A stretch of DNA of 64,000 nucleotides from Methylocella sp. (GTDB lineage Bacteria > Pseudomonadota > Alphaproteobacteria > Rhizobiales > Beijerinckiaceae). The DNA lies in assembly GCA_037200525.1 (NCBI GenBank), contig JBBCGG010000001.1, positions 1,654,501 to 1,718,500 of the forward strand, written 5' to 3'. The notes below the pieces were generated by a model that was not told where the DNA came from, did no database searches, and saw only the letters and a list, made by a program, of their open reading frames with translations. Numbering within the stretch: position 1 is the first letter of the stretch; every line of letters starts with the position of its first letter. The position numbers and the translations under genes are program-made. Positions 16,442 to 24,028 of this stretch are shown piece by piece.

Positions 16442-16732
16442 TCAACTCTTCGGGCAAATCGCCAAGGCGCCCTGATCGAGCGCCTGCAGAATTCCGCCGA
16501 GGCGATCTTCGGCCTCGTGCATCGCTGCCTCGCCTAACGGCGGCTGATCTGCCCAGCATTCATGCTCCGTGCGCAGTGCGACCAGATACGCCGCGAGCCA
16601 ATCGCCGTGGCGCCGCGCGTCGCGCGCGCAGCACCACACCAATTTTCCGAGCGCCGTCTCCACAACAAGGAGATGGCCTTTCAGTCTTTCGATCTCCTCG
16701 CTCGTCGAGGCGATCGTGATCTCGTTGCTCAT
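16442..16732 (-). CDS. Hypothetical protein opposite to the rightward operon
   Basis: About 96 residues from MSNEITIASTSEEIERLKGH to the end at 16442, with plausible helical, charged composition (AALGKLVW-like core, EAEDRLGGILQALDQG). It runs against the surrounding rightward genes and has only a weak ribosome binding site. A rightward frame with a strong GGAGGTG site begins at 16342 but decays into arginine-rich sequence, so it is not called. Either could be the real gene here. Confidence 0.35.
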   Translation of the reverse strand: MSNEITIASTSEEIERLKGHLLVVETALGKLVWCCARDARRHGDWLAAYLVALRTEHECWADQPPLGEAAMHEAEDRLGGILQALDQGALAICPKS

Positions 16733-16869
16733 GCTTTGCCTTTGATGCGTTCCGACCTTTGAGCGTTCCAGCGCCCGCGGGTCATTCTGGGATAATTGCA
16801 ATGCGCGTCTCAAACTATTCCATCGCCTCCTTTCCGGAACCCCCGATGTCCCAAGCATCGGAGGGTTTT

Positions 16870-17199
16870 ATGCGGAAGTCTGGGTCTTTCTTCCCCAAGT
16901 TTGGGGGAATCGACACCCAAGTTTGGGGTGTCTTTTTTGCAACACGCCATCCTGTCAAGACGGCGCAGTGCGTCGCGGCAAATATTGGCGCGTCTGAGCG
17001 CACCGTCGAGAAGTGGCTGGACGGAACCTCAACCCCGAACATGCATGCGTTTGGTCGGCTGGTCGCCGCCTATGGTCCCGAATTCCTCGCCGCCTGTTTC
17101 CCAGGATGCGATTGGCTGAGCACTGCGTCGCGCGCTGCGCGTCGCGAGAATTTGAGCGCCGAGCTGGCGCGGCTCGAACGCGAGATCGGCCAGCTTTAG
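16870..17199 (+). CDS. Small HTH-like early protein
   Basis: 109 residues. The central part (VAANIGASERTVEKWLDGTS, then MHAFGRLVAAYGPEFLAACFP) looks like a helix-turn-helix regulator. The start at 16870 is chosen for GGAGGG at 16860-16865; an upstream ATG at 16801 has no good site. Its 5' end contains two copies of CCCAAGTTTGGGG and a hairpin followed by six T, so expression may be controlled inside the coding region. Confidence 0.5.
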   Translation: MRKSGSFFPKFGGIDTQVWGVFFATRHPVKTAQCVAANIGASERTVEKWLDGTSTPNMHAFGRLVAAYGPEFLAACFPGCDWLSTASRAARRENLSAELARLEREIGQL

Positions 17200-17210
17200 G
17201 GGCGGTTTTT

Positions 17211-17333
17211 ATGCGGATTGTTGCTGCCGAGATTGTGCGCCTTTGCGCAAAGGCGATTGGCGTCGGAGCCAGGGCCGATCTCGCTATCGCGAAATGGCTT
17301 TTCGCTGTAGCCGACCGAATTGAGAGGGCGTGA
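17211..17333 (+). CDS. Very small early protein
   Basis: 40 residues, helical and amphipathic (MRIVAAEIVRLCAKAIGVGA and onwards to VADRIERA). It fills the gap between the HTH-like and ParB-like genes and overlaps the GTG upstream of the latter. A GGGGCGG tract precedes the ATG. No family recognised. Confidence 0.4.
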   Translation: MRIVAAEIVRLCAKAIGVGARADLAIAKWLFAVADRIERA

Positions 17334-17335
17334 TC

Positions 17336-18166
17336 ATGAGGCAAATTGAGCCCCTGGCCGACGTTCATGGCCCGGAAGACTACGGCCCCGTGCCCGAGCT
17401 GCGGTGGCTGCCGATCGGCAAATTGATCGTCGACGACGCCTATCAACGCGAGATCACTCCAGCCGGCCAACGCAACATTCGCGCGATTGCAGATGCGTTC
17501 TCCTGGAGGAAATTTGCGCCCGTCGTCGTCAGCCCTGTCGCCGGCGGTGCTTATGCGATCGTCGATGGCCAGCACCGCACCACGGCCGCAGCGACGATCG
17601 GCGTCGACTCAGTGCCGTGCCTGATCATCCAGGCCGATCGCAAACAACAGGCGCAAGCCTTCCGGGCGATCAACGGCCAGGTGACGCGGATGAACCGGCT
17701 GATGATCTACAAGAGCGCGCTGGCCGCCGGCGCTCCGGAGGCCCTGGCGGTCGAGGCCGTCGCGCGCAAGGCCGGCGTCACGATCGTCACCCATTGCATC
17801 GCCGGCAAGGATCTGAAGCCGGGCCATACGATTGCTTGCGGCACGATCGGCATATGCCTCGCGAGATATGGCGAGGCGTTGACGATCCTGACGCTGCAGG
17901 CTGTCGGGGCCTCGGAGGGCAAACGCGGCGGCTCGTTGCTGTCTCGAATCATCTTTGCTGTCGCCACCGTGCTTTCGGACCATGCCGAATGGCGGACTGA
18001 CAAACGCCTTATCGAGGTGTTCGCATCTGTAGACCTCTGCAAAGCATACAAGATCGCGACCATCGAAGCGGCAAAGCATCCGAAGCTGAAAAGCTCCGAT
18101 CTGCTTGAAGCCGCGATCATTGATCATCTGACCCGCCTTCTATCCAAACGAAAGGCGCTGGCATGA
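17336..18166 (+). CDS. ParB/sulfiredoxin-like nuclease-fold protein
   Basis: 276 residues. It has the ParB N-terminal signature (LPIGKLIVDDAYQREITPAG, then YAIVDGQHRTTAAATIG), in which DGQHR is the nucleotide-binding and catalytic motif. The C-terminal half is helical without recognised domains. It is a second ParB-fold protein in the element, unrelated in size to the 748-residue one. Its stop overlaps the next gene by 4 bases. A DNA-binding or nicking role in replication is inferred. Confidence 0.75.
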   Translation: MRQIEPLADVHGPEDYGPVPELRWLPIGKLIVDDAYQREITPAGQRNIRAIADAFSWRKFAPVVVSPVAGGAYAIVDGQHRTTAAATIGVDSVPCLIIQADRKQQAQAFRAINGQVTRMNRLMIYKSALAAGAPEALAVEAVARKAGVTIVTHCIAGKDLKPGHTIACGTIGICLARYGEALTILTLQAVGASEGKRGGSLLSRIIFAVATVLSDHAEWRTDKRLIEVFASVDLCKAYKIATIEAAKHPKLKSSDLLEAAIIDHLTRLLSKRKALA

Positions 18167-18357
18167 GACGTCTCAAGTGGACCGTCGATGCGGAAAAGCG
18201 ACTGATTGAAGCCTGGAACGCCGGCGTCGGCCCGACCGATCTCGCCGCCCGCTTCGCGACCAGCCGCGGCGCGATCAACGAAAAGATACGCGAGCTGCGT
18301 GGCGCCGGCGTCGCATTGCGATGGGCACGGATGCGGAGGGCGGCATCCTATGGCTGA
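18163..18357 (+). CDS. GcrA-like helix-turn-helix protein
   Basis: 64 residues: KWTVDAEKRLIEAWNAGVGP then TDLAARFATSRGAINEKIRE. This matches the N-terminal HTH of the alphaproteobacterial cell-cycle regulator GcrA (W-T-x-E...I-A...SR-x-A-I-x-x-K). The C-terminal GcrA domain is missing, so it may act as a small competitor or phage regulator. GcrA acts on methylated promoters, and a DNA methyltransferase gene follows two genes later. Confidence 0.55.
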   Translation: MRRLKWTVDAEKRLIEAWNAGVGPTDLAARFATSRGAINEKIRELRGAGVALRWARMRRAASYG

Positions 18358-18598
18358 TGACAACGCCTTCGGCGTCGCGGAATCATCCATTCTTATCGAT
18401 TCGCACGCTGTGCCGTTTATCCCAGAACGGGATATCGGATCGAGCTCGAAGTATGTCTCGACCTGTGGCCCTGTGCTGCGCGCAAGCGGTCGCCTGCTCG
18501 CCACGAGCGGCCTTTTCGCCTGGGTCTTGTTTGACGGATGCGACGAGCCGCGCACGTGGCCGCTCGCCTTCCTAAAACTCGCCGGGGAATGCCGATGA
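18350..18598 (+). CDS. Hypothetical early protein
   Basis: 82 residues (begins MADDNAFGVAESSILIDSHA, contains CGPVLRASGRLLATSGLFAW). It overlaps the preceding gene by 8 bases and the following methyltransferase by 4 bases, which supports expression. No domain recognised. Confidence 0.5.
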   Translation: MADDNAFGVAESSILIDSHAVPFIPERDIGSSSKYVSTCGPVLRASGRLLATSGLFAWVLFDGCDEPRTWPLAFLKLAGECR

Positions 18599-19389
18599 CG
18601 GAAGGGAAGGGCCACAGCGCCGTGCGGGCGATGAAGCGGCCCCGGCTATCCGACGGTCAGCCCTGGCAAAAGCTCGAGCTGTTTCCGACGCCGCCCTGGG
18701 CGACGCGGGCGTTGTTCGAGCATGTTTTGCCGATGATCCCTGGCTTTGGCTGGAACGCCAGGGAGTGCATTGAAGATCCCTGCGCCGGGCTCGGCCATAT
18801 GTCGTCTGTGCTGGCCGAGTATTCGCAGCACGTCATCGCCAGCGATGTGATGATCTACAAATTGGCCGGAGGAGGAACCACCTCCGCTTTCGGAATCCAC
18901 CAGCGCGACTTTCTCAATTCCCCGCGGCGGCCTGGTGTCGATTGGATCATCGCCAATCCGCCGTTTGAAGGCGCCGCCGGCTTCTTTGAGGTGGCTATAC
19001 ACGAGGCGCGCGTCGGCGTCGCCCTGTTCGAACGTATCCAATGGCTCGAGAGCGATGGGCGCTTTGAGGAGATATTTTCGCCGCATCCGCCGGCGCTGTT
19101 TGCGCCGTTTGTAGAGCGCGTCCCGATCTGCGAGGGCGGCTATGACCCTGAAGGATCGACGGCGACCATGTACGCCTGGTTCGTATGGACCGTCGAGCCC
19201 TGCCGCTCGCCGTACATTCCGGGAGCCTTCCCCACCGCTCTGATCCCACCAGGGCGTCGTGCGGCGCTGACGAAGCCTTCCGACGCCATTCTAGCCCAGC
19301 GTTCCGTGCCCGGCTTCATTCCGCCGTCACAGCGCAGGAAAACGAGCCGACCAAAGACGTCAATCCAAATTGATGGAGATGCTGCATGA
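18595..19389 (+). CDS. Class I SAM-dependent DNA methyltransferase (N6-adenine type)
   Basis: 264 residues. Motif I (EDPCAGLGHMSSVLAEY) for AdoMet binding and motif IV NPPF (VDWIIANPPFEGAAGFFEVA) for catalysis are both present, so it should methylate an exocyclic amino group, most likely adenine. There is no restriction partner nearby, so it is an orphan that may protect phage DNA or alter regulation. Start 18595 has GGGGA 6 bases upstream and overlaps the prior stop. Confidence 0.75.
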   Translation: MTEGKGHSAVRAMKRPRLSDGQPWQKLELFPTPPWATRALFEHVLPMIPGFGWNARECIEDPCAGLGHMSSVLAEYSQHVIASDVMIYKLAGGGTTSAFGIHQRDFLNSPRRPGVDWIIANPPFEGAAGFFEVAIHEARVGVALFERIQWLESDGRFEEIFSPHPPALFAPFVERVPICEGGYDPEGSTATMYAWFVWTVEPCRSPYIPGAFPTALIPPGRRAALTKPSDAILAQRSVPGFIPPSQRRKTSRPKTSIQIDGDAA

Positions 19390-20099
19390 GCCTTATCGAT
19401 CGGCGCAGCGCACCCTTGCCTGGATCCGTGCGCTCAGCCTGCCGCGTCAAAGACATACTCCGGCATGCGGTTCCTCTGGATCATCCAGATGCGGCAATTG
19501 CCCGCCGCTATCTCGATTCGCTTGGGCTCTTGCCGCTCAGTCCTTTGCTCCTCTACGGCCGGGTTCTTTTCCGTCCGCATCTCGATTATGTCGCCCGTCT
19601 CGGCGCTGGATCTTATCCCGCGCTGATCGGACGTTTCAGTACTTATGTCGACGAGTCACGCTCAGTCGAATGTACATTTCTGCGCGAGGATGGATCGGCG
19701 ATCGCCGATCTTAAACCTCCACACTCTCCGCGGCTGTATTTTGGACTGGCCGGCGGCTATTTCTTGCCGTTGAGCCATGGGCAAACCGGCCGGCCGCTGA
19801 GCGAGGCGCGTAGGCCCGAGCACATAATCATAACGCAAAGGCTCGAGACAGGCCTCAAGATCATCCGGGATATGCCGGAAGCGCGGGTGTGGGTCGGCAT
19901 CAGCCTCCGCAACATCGGCGGCTTGCCGCTCGAAATGCCGCAGATCGGGCGGCTGACGTTCGTTTTCGACGAACTGCCATTGGCCGACCATACCGGCAGC
20001 CTGCGCGCCCTCATCGCCCGCAAGGGCAAACCGGTCCAGATGACGAGCGGCGAAACCTTCCTGCGAGGCGTGACCGCCAAGAGCTTTGAGGCCGCCTGA
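19386..20099 (+). CDS. Toprim/DUF7146-like primase paralog, probably inactive
   Basis: 237 residues that follow the same order as the Toprim part of the primase two genes downstream: AIARRYLDSLGLLPL, VLFRPHLDY, SYPALIGRF, CTFLREDGSAIADL, then PEHIIITQRLETGLKIIRDM. In active Toprim proteins this last stretch begins GEGIET; here it is TQRLET, so the first catalytic glutamate is missing. It has no zinc finger. It may be a structural or regulatory subunit of the primase, or a decayed copy. It is coupled by overlaps to both neighbours. Confidence 0.6.
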   Translation: MSLIDRRSAPLPGSVRSACRVKDILRHAVPLDHPDAAIARRYLDSLGLLPLSPLLLYGRVLFRPHLDYVARLGAGSYPALIGRFSTYVDESRSVECTFLREDGSAIADLKPPHSPRLYFGLAGGYFLPLSHGQTGRPLSEARRPEHIIITQRLETGLKIIRDMPEARVWVGISLRNIGGLPLEMPQIGRLTFVFDELPLADHTGSLRALIARKGKPVQMTSGETFLRGVTAKSFEAA

Positions 20100-20440
20100 T
20101 GACTCGCAGTTTATTCCCGAAGCGGCGCACCGCGTTCACGGTCGAGTTTTTCTATCGCCAAAGCGGCTTCAAGGTCTCGTTTTCGGTCTTCGATTTTGTG
20201 ACCTTTCGGGTCGGCGAGATCTTTCTGGCGACCGACAAGACCTCGAACGATCTCGAGGCCGAGGCGCGCGACGCCATGATCCTCGCCAGCTTCGCTCTGC
20301 AGCATGGCGCCACGATTGAAGAGATCCGCTCCGCCATGACCCGCGACCACGCTGGCGAATGCTCCTCGGTCGCCGGTTATGCGATCGATACAGTCTGGAA
20401 TGCGATCGAAGATTTGAAAAAGAATGCCGATCATGCGTGA
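20099..20440 (+). CDS. TSCPD-domain protein
   Basis: 113 residues. The pattern GEIFLATDKTSNDLEAEARD followed by AMILASFALQHGATIEEIRS resembles the TSCPD domain found at the C-terminus of B12-dependent ribonucleotide reductases and as small stand-alone proteins in rhizobial phages. The cysteines expected for zinc are not obvious (only GECSS). It overlaps the upstream stop by one base and the primase start by 8 bases. A link to dNTP supply is possible but unproven. Confidence 0.55.
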   Translation: MTRSLFPKRRTAFTVEFFYRQSGFKVSFSVFDFVTFRVGEIFLATDKTSNDLEAEARDAMILASFALQHGATIEEIRSAMTRDHAGECSSVAGYAIDTVWNAIEDLKKNADHA

Positions 20441-21680
20441 CCAGGCCTCTGACGATTGGATTGCGCGAGCGCGGGCGGTCACGGTGAAAGCCGAACTGGA
20501 GCGGCGCGGTCTTTGGTCGAAAGCCATGGCCGGAGACAACGGCGTGCCGTGCCCCGGCTGTGGCGGCCGCGATCGATTTGGCGTCAACGTTCGCAAGAAT
20601 GTCTGGAACTGCCGCGCGTCCGGCGCCGCCGGCGACGCGATCGCCCTGGCGCAGCATATTGACGGAACCGAGTTTCTGGCGGCGGTCGAGACCGTGACCG
20701 GCGAGCCGCCGCCTCGTGGAGCGTCCGCACTGACCGAGGCAGAGAAGCGCGCCATCAATGAGCGCGCGGCGAAGGCTCACGCGGCCGACGAGGCGAAGCG
20801 CCATGAGCAAGAGGCGGCGAGCTTTCGTTTTCGCGAGCGCGAGCGGCGTGCGGCGTTCGAGCTCTGGACCGGCGCGCGAGGTTTGCGGGGCACGCTGGGA
20901 GAAGCCTATTTATCTCGCCGCGGCCTGACGGCGCCGCCCGAGGCGCGGCTGCGATTCCACGAAAAGGTCGTCTATTGGGACAAGCCGCGCGAGCAGGGCG
21001 GCCGGGTAATTCACGAAGGTCCGGCGTTGCTCGGCGCTATAGGCGGCCCGGATGGCCGCTTTCGCGGCGTGCAGCGAACCTGGATTGATCTCGAGCGTCC
21101 GAACGGCAAAGCCTTTATCGTCAACCCGTACACCGGCGAGATTCTCTCGTCCAAAAAAGCGCGCGGCTCGATCAAAGGCGGCACGATCCTGTTGCGTTCG
21201 GGCGGCGTCAAGGCGGCGTTTCCCGGCGATCGGCGCGGCCCCTCGCGGCTGTTTCTCGGCGAGGGCATTGAGACGGTGCTTTCGGTCTATTGCGCTCTGG
21301 CGGCGTCGGCGTCGGCCCTGCTCGAGGGCGCTGAATTCCGCACCTCGGTCGATCTCGGCAATCTTTGCGGTAAAGCCGGAGGCCGCATCAAGCATCCAAC
21401 GCTGACCCGAGACGACAAGAACGGCAAGAGCCGGCCGGTTCTCGTGCCCGACAATGAGCCGCGCGATGATCCGGAGTTCCCGCTGATCAGGATCCCCGCC
21501 GGCGTGCTTGAGCTCTGTCTGTTGGGCGATGGCGATAGCGAGCCGTTCTATACGCGGATGGCGCTGGAGCGCGCGGCGAAGCGGTTTTCCGCTGCGCATC
21601 CGCAATTGATGGTTCGGCTGGCCATGGCCGCGCCCGGCGTCGATTTCAACGATATGTGGCAGGAAGGGAAAGCGGCATGA
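20433..21680 (+). CDS. DNA primase with zinc finger and Toprim domain
   Basis: 415 residues. The N-terminal CHC2-like zinc finger (CPGCGGRDRFGVNVRKNVWN then CRASGAAGDAIALAQ) has Ser where the fourth Cys is usual, so zinc may be held by three Cys or not at all. The DUF7146/Toprim region contains FRGVQRTWIDLERPNGKA and FLGEGIETVLSVYCALAASA with the catalytic Glu. It synthesises primers for phage replication together with the helicase downstream. Start 20433 (MRDQAS) overlaps the TSCPD gene. Confidence 0.85.
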   Translation: MRDQASDDWIARARAVTVKAELERRGLWSKAMAGDNGVPCPGCGGRDRFGVNVRKNVWNCRASGAAGDAIALAQHIDGTEFLAAVETVTGEPPPRGASALTEAEKRAINERAAKAHAADEAKRHEQEAASFRFRERERRAAFELWTGARGLRGTLGEAYLSRRGLTAPPEARLRFHEKVVYWDKPREQGGRVIHEGPALLGAIGGPDGRFRGVQRTWIDLERPNGKAFIVNPYTGEILSSKKARGSIKGGTILLRSGGVKAAFPGDRRGPSRLFLGEGIETVLSVYCALAASASALLEGAEFRTSVDLGNLCGKAGGRIKHPTLTRDDKNGKSRPVLVPDNEPRDDPEFPLIRIPAGVLELCLLGDGDSEPFYTRMALERAAKRFSAAHPQLMVRLAMAAPGVDFNDMWQEGKAA

Positions 21681-21691
21681 GCAGGCGACGC

Positions 21692-22060
21692 CTATTCCTC
21701 GGCGACCAGATCCTCGATCCGCACGCCCAGCGCCTCGGCGACGCGCTTGAGGACGGCAACCGTCCCAACGCGCGCGCCACGCTCCATGTCGGCGATGGCG
21801 CTTTGCGAAACGCCGGCGCGCGTGGAGAGCTCGCCCTGCGTCATCACGCGCTTATTCCGCCAAAACGCGAGCGGCGTTTTAGCTTCAGCCAGCGCCAGCG
21901 CCTCCTTCGCCGTCAACCGCTCATCTTCGCCCCGCGCCAGCGCATCCATCGCCCTTGCGTGGTCGGCCGCATCCGCAGCGTCGCGCAGCGCTTCGAATTC
22001 GGCGAGCGGCAAAATCACCAGCGTTTCCCCGCCTGGCGTCCTGATGGTCTGATGGCTCAT
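21692..22060 (-). CDS. HigA-like Xre antitoxin
   Basis: 122 residues. The N-terminal segment (TLVILPLAEFEALRDAADAA) resembles Phd/YefM-type dimerisation sequence. The C-terminal HTH_XRE is clear (MTQGELSTRAGVSQSAIADM then ERGARVGTVAVLKRVAEALG). It follows the RelE-like toxin gene after 12 bases, the toxin-first order of HigBA loci. It should neutralise the toxin and repress the pair through the palindrome upstream. Confidence 0.8.
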   Translation of the reverse strand: MSHQTIRTPGGETLVILPLAEFEALRDAADAADHARAMDALARGEDERLTAKEALALAEAKTPLAFWRNKRVMTQGELSTRAGVSQSAIADMERGARVGTVAVLKRVAEALGVRIEDLVAEE

Positions 22061-22072
22061 TGTGCTTTCCCT

Positions 22073-22312
22073 TCAATCATAGACATCGCCGCGCGGTCCG
22101 ATTTTCGTCACGATGATCTCGGCTTCGGTTTCCTCAAAAATCACGCGGAAATCGCCAACCCGCAGGCGCAGCCCCGTCGAGCCCACAAGCTGCTTCACGT
22201 CTCCCGCCCCGGTCTGCGCATAGCGCTCGATCTTGGCCACGATGCGATTGGCGTCCGAGCGATGGACGCGGAGGTCGGCAGCCGCGGCGCGAGTGAAGGA
22301 GACCGTTTTCAC
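22073..22312 (-). CDS. RelE/HigB-family toxin
   Basis: 79 residues with the RelE/ParE fold pattern: KTVSFTRAAAADLRVHRSDA, then VKQLVGSTGLRLRVGDFRVIF and IVTKIGPRGDVYD. It is the first gene of a two-gene module on the minus strand, inserted between primase and helicase. Family members cleave ribosome-bound mRNA; the ParE subgroup instead targets gyrase, and this cannot be told apart here. It may stabilise the prophage. Confidence 0.8.
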   Translation of the reverse strand: MKTVSFTRAAAADLRVHRSDANRIVAKIERYAQTGAGDVKQLVGSTGLRLRVGDFRVIFEETEAEIIVTKIGPRGDVYD

Positions 22313-22351
22313 AGGCCGACTATCTCATATCGCGATGCTAATTGCCAGCGC

Positions 22352-22376
22352 ATAATATCTCAATATGCGATATTAT
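22352..22376. promoter_or_regulatory. Palindrome between toxin-antitoxin and helicase genes
   Basis: ATAATATC and GATATTAT form 8-bp arms separated by 9 bases, in the AT-rich 80-bp gap between the divergent toxin and helicase starts. Related CATATCGCGATG lies at 22327. A likely operator for the Xre antitoxin that could also affect the helicase promoter. Confidence 0.5.
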
Positions 22377-22392
22377 GCGAGGATTGACGCTC

Positions 22393-24027
22393 ATGAACGA
22401 TCCAACCGCAATCGTCGCTGCCGTCGAAACGGCGGAGATCCTCGCATTTCCGGCGAATGCCTCCCTCGCTGGCGATAGCGGAGGCGATCCTCCGCGCACG
22501 CCGCCGGTGGATCCCCCTGACGATCAAGATGGCTCCGGTGACGACGGTGGCGGCATTGACGGCATCGTCGAGAAGCTCAACGCGGAATATTGTCTAGTGT
22601 TGATGGGATCTCGCGCCATCATCATGCGCGAGACGCCCGACGCGCCGATCGAGGACCGCACCCGGGTGTTGTCGATCGAGGCCTTCAGGGCCTATTTCTC
22701 CAATCGAAGCTCAGCGGTCAAAAAGCGCGAGCGGCGTGAAGACGCCAACGGCACGGTGACCTGGGTCGACGTTAAACGCTGGGTCAAATGGGCGCCACAT
22801 TGGCTGAATGCAAAGAATCGCCGCACCTATGACGGCATCGAATTCTTTCCGGATCCTGACAATGCGCCGGGCACGAAAAACTATTTCAACGTATGGCGCG
22901 GCTTTTCCGTCAAGCCGGACTTCGATACGCCGGCCGCGGAACGTCCGCTGAAGTATAAAACCTTTCGCGACCATCTGCTGACGAACATCGCCAACGGCGA
23001 CCGAAAGCTCTTCGATTGGATTTTCGCCTGGTGCGCGCACATCGTCCAGCGCCCGCGCGATCGCGCCGGAACGGCGATCGTGCTGCGCGGCAAGATGGGC
23101 AGCGGCAAAACCAAGGTCGGCGAGATCTTCGGTTCGCTTTTCCAGTCGCACTATTTCCTCGTTGATGATCCGCGCTATCTCGTCGGGCAATTCAACGCGC
23201 ATATGGCCTCGTGCCTGCTGTTGCAGGTGGACGAAGGCTTTTGGGCCGGCGACAAGGCGGCCGAGGGCCGGCTGAAAGGCCTGGCGACAGCGCCCAAGCA
23301 AATGATCGAAGCTAAGGGCGTCGATCCGATCCGGCTCGATAATTACGTGCGGCTGATGTTTTCCTCGAATGAGGATTGGGTGATTCCGGCCGGCCTTGAG
23401 GAACGCCGCTTTTGCGTGCTCGATGTCGCGCCCCATGTTGCGCAAAACCACGCCTATTTCGCCGAGATGGACGCTGAAATGAATGCGGGCGGCCGCGAGG
23501 CGCTGCTCGCCGATTTGCTGGCCTACGACCTTGACGCGCCGAACGCGCCGAACGTGCGCATCATTCCGAAAACCGCGGCGCTGCTCGAGCAAAAATTGCG
23601 GTCGCTGGATCCGGTGACGAGCTGGTGGTTCGAACGATTGTGCGATGGCACGACGACCAGGCGCGGCGGCAGCTGGAAGCGACAGGTTCCGGTTGACACC
23701 ATGTTCGACGATTACGTGCACAACGCCGAGAAAGTTGGCGTGCGGCGCAAGGCTGAAAAGATCAGCCTCGGCATGAAGCTGCGCAGGCTCGTGCCGACCG
23801 TTTCGACCCGCAAGCAGAGCATGTCGGTCGAACTTGCAGACGGGTCGACGGTCATACGCCGCGTGCCCTGCTTTTTATTCCCAACGCTGAAGGAGTGTCG
23901 CGCCGCATTTCAATCGGCCGTCGCCCAGGCCGTCGATTGGGGATCGTTTGGCGTGCCGAGCGACGAAGAGGATTCGGCTGAAAATGAGGATGGCGTGGGG
24001 GAAGGAGAACACGATGCGCAGTTCTAG
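22393..24027 (+). CDS. Phage replicative helicase, primase-helicase SF3/DUF5906-like
   Basis: 544 residues. The Walker A motif (AIVLRGKMGSGKTKVGEIFG, about residue 230), Walker B-like region (CLLLQVDEGFWAGDKAAEGR) and sensor-like MFSSNEDWVIPAGLEERRF match DUF5906-type virus helicases. The acidic N-terminal 60 residues are low complexity. It should unwind phage DNA at the origin. A 9-bp repeat array starts right at its 3' end. The start at 22393 has GAGG upstream; two earlier in-frame ATGs exist. Confidence 0.85.
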   Translation: MNDPTAIVAAVETAEILAFPANASLAGDSGGDPPRTPPVDPPDDQDGSGDDGGGIDGIVEKLNAEYCLVLMGSRAIIMRETPDAPIEDRTRVLSIEAFRAYFSNRSSAVKKRERREDANGTVTWVDVKRWVKWAPHWLNAKNRRTYDGIEFFPDPDNAPGTKNYFNVWRGFSVKPDFDTPAAERPLKYKTFRDHLLTNIANGDRKLFDWIFAWCAHIVQRPRDRAGTAIVLRGKMGSGKTKVGEIFGSLFQSHYFLVDDPRYLVGQFNAHMASCLLLQVDEGFWAGDKAAEGRLKGLATAPKQMIEAKGVDPIRLDNYVRLMFSSNEDWVIPAGLEERRFCVLDVAPHVAQNHAYFAEMDAEMNAGGREALLADLLAYDLDAPNAPNVRIIPKTAALLEQKLRSLDPVTSWWFERLCDGTTTRRGGSWKRQVPVDTMFDDYVHNAEKVGVRRKAEKISLGMKLRRLVPTVSTRKQSMSVELADGSTVIRRVPCFLFPTLKECRAAFQSAVAQAVDWGSFGVPSDEEDSAENEDGVGEGEHDAQF

Positions 24028-24028
24028 C

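Noticed and set aside
16342-16719. Plus-strand frame after a strong GGAGGTG site
   Set aside because: After ~30 plausible residues it becomes Arg/Pro/Ser-rich. It also conflicts with a better-looking minus-strand frame. Left uncalled.
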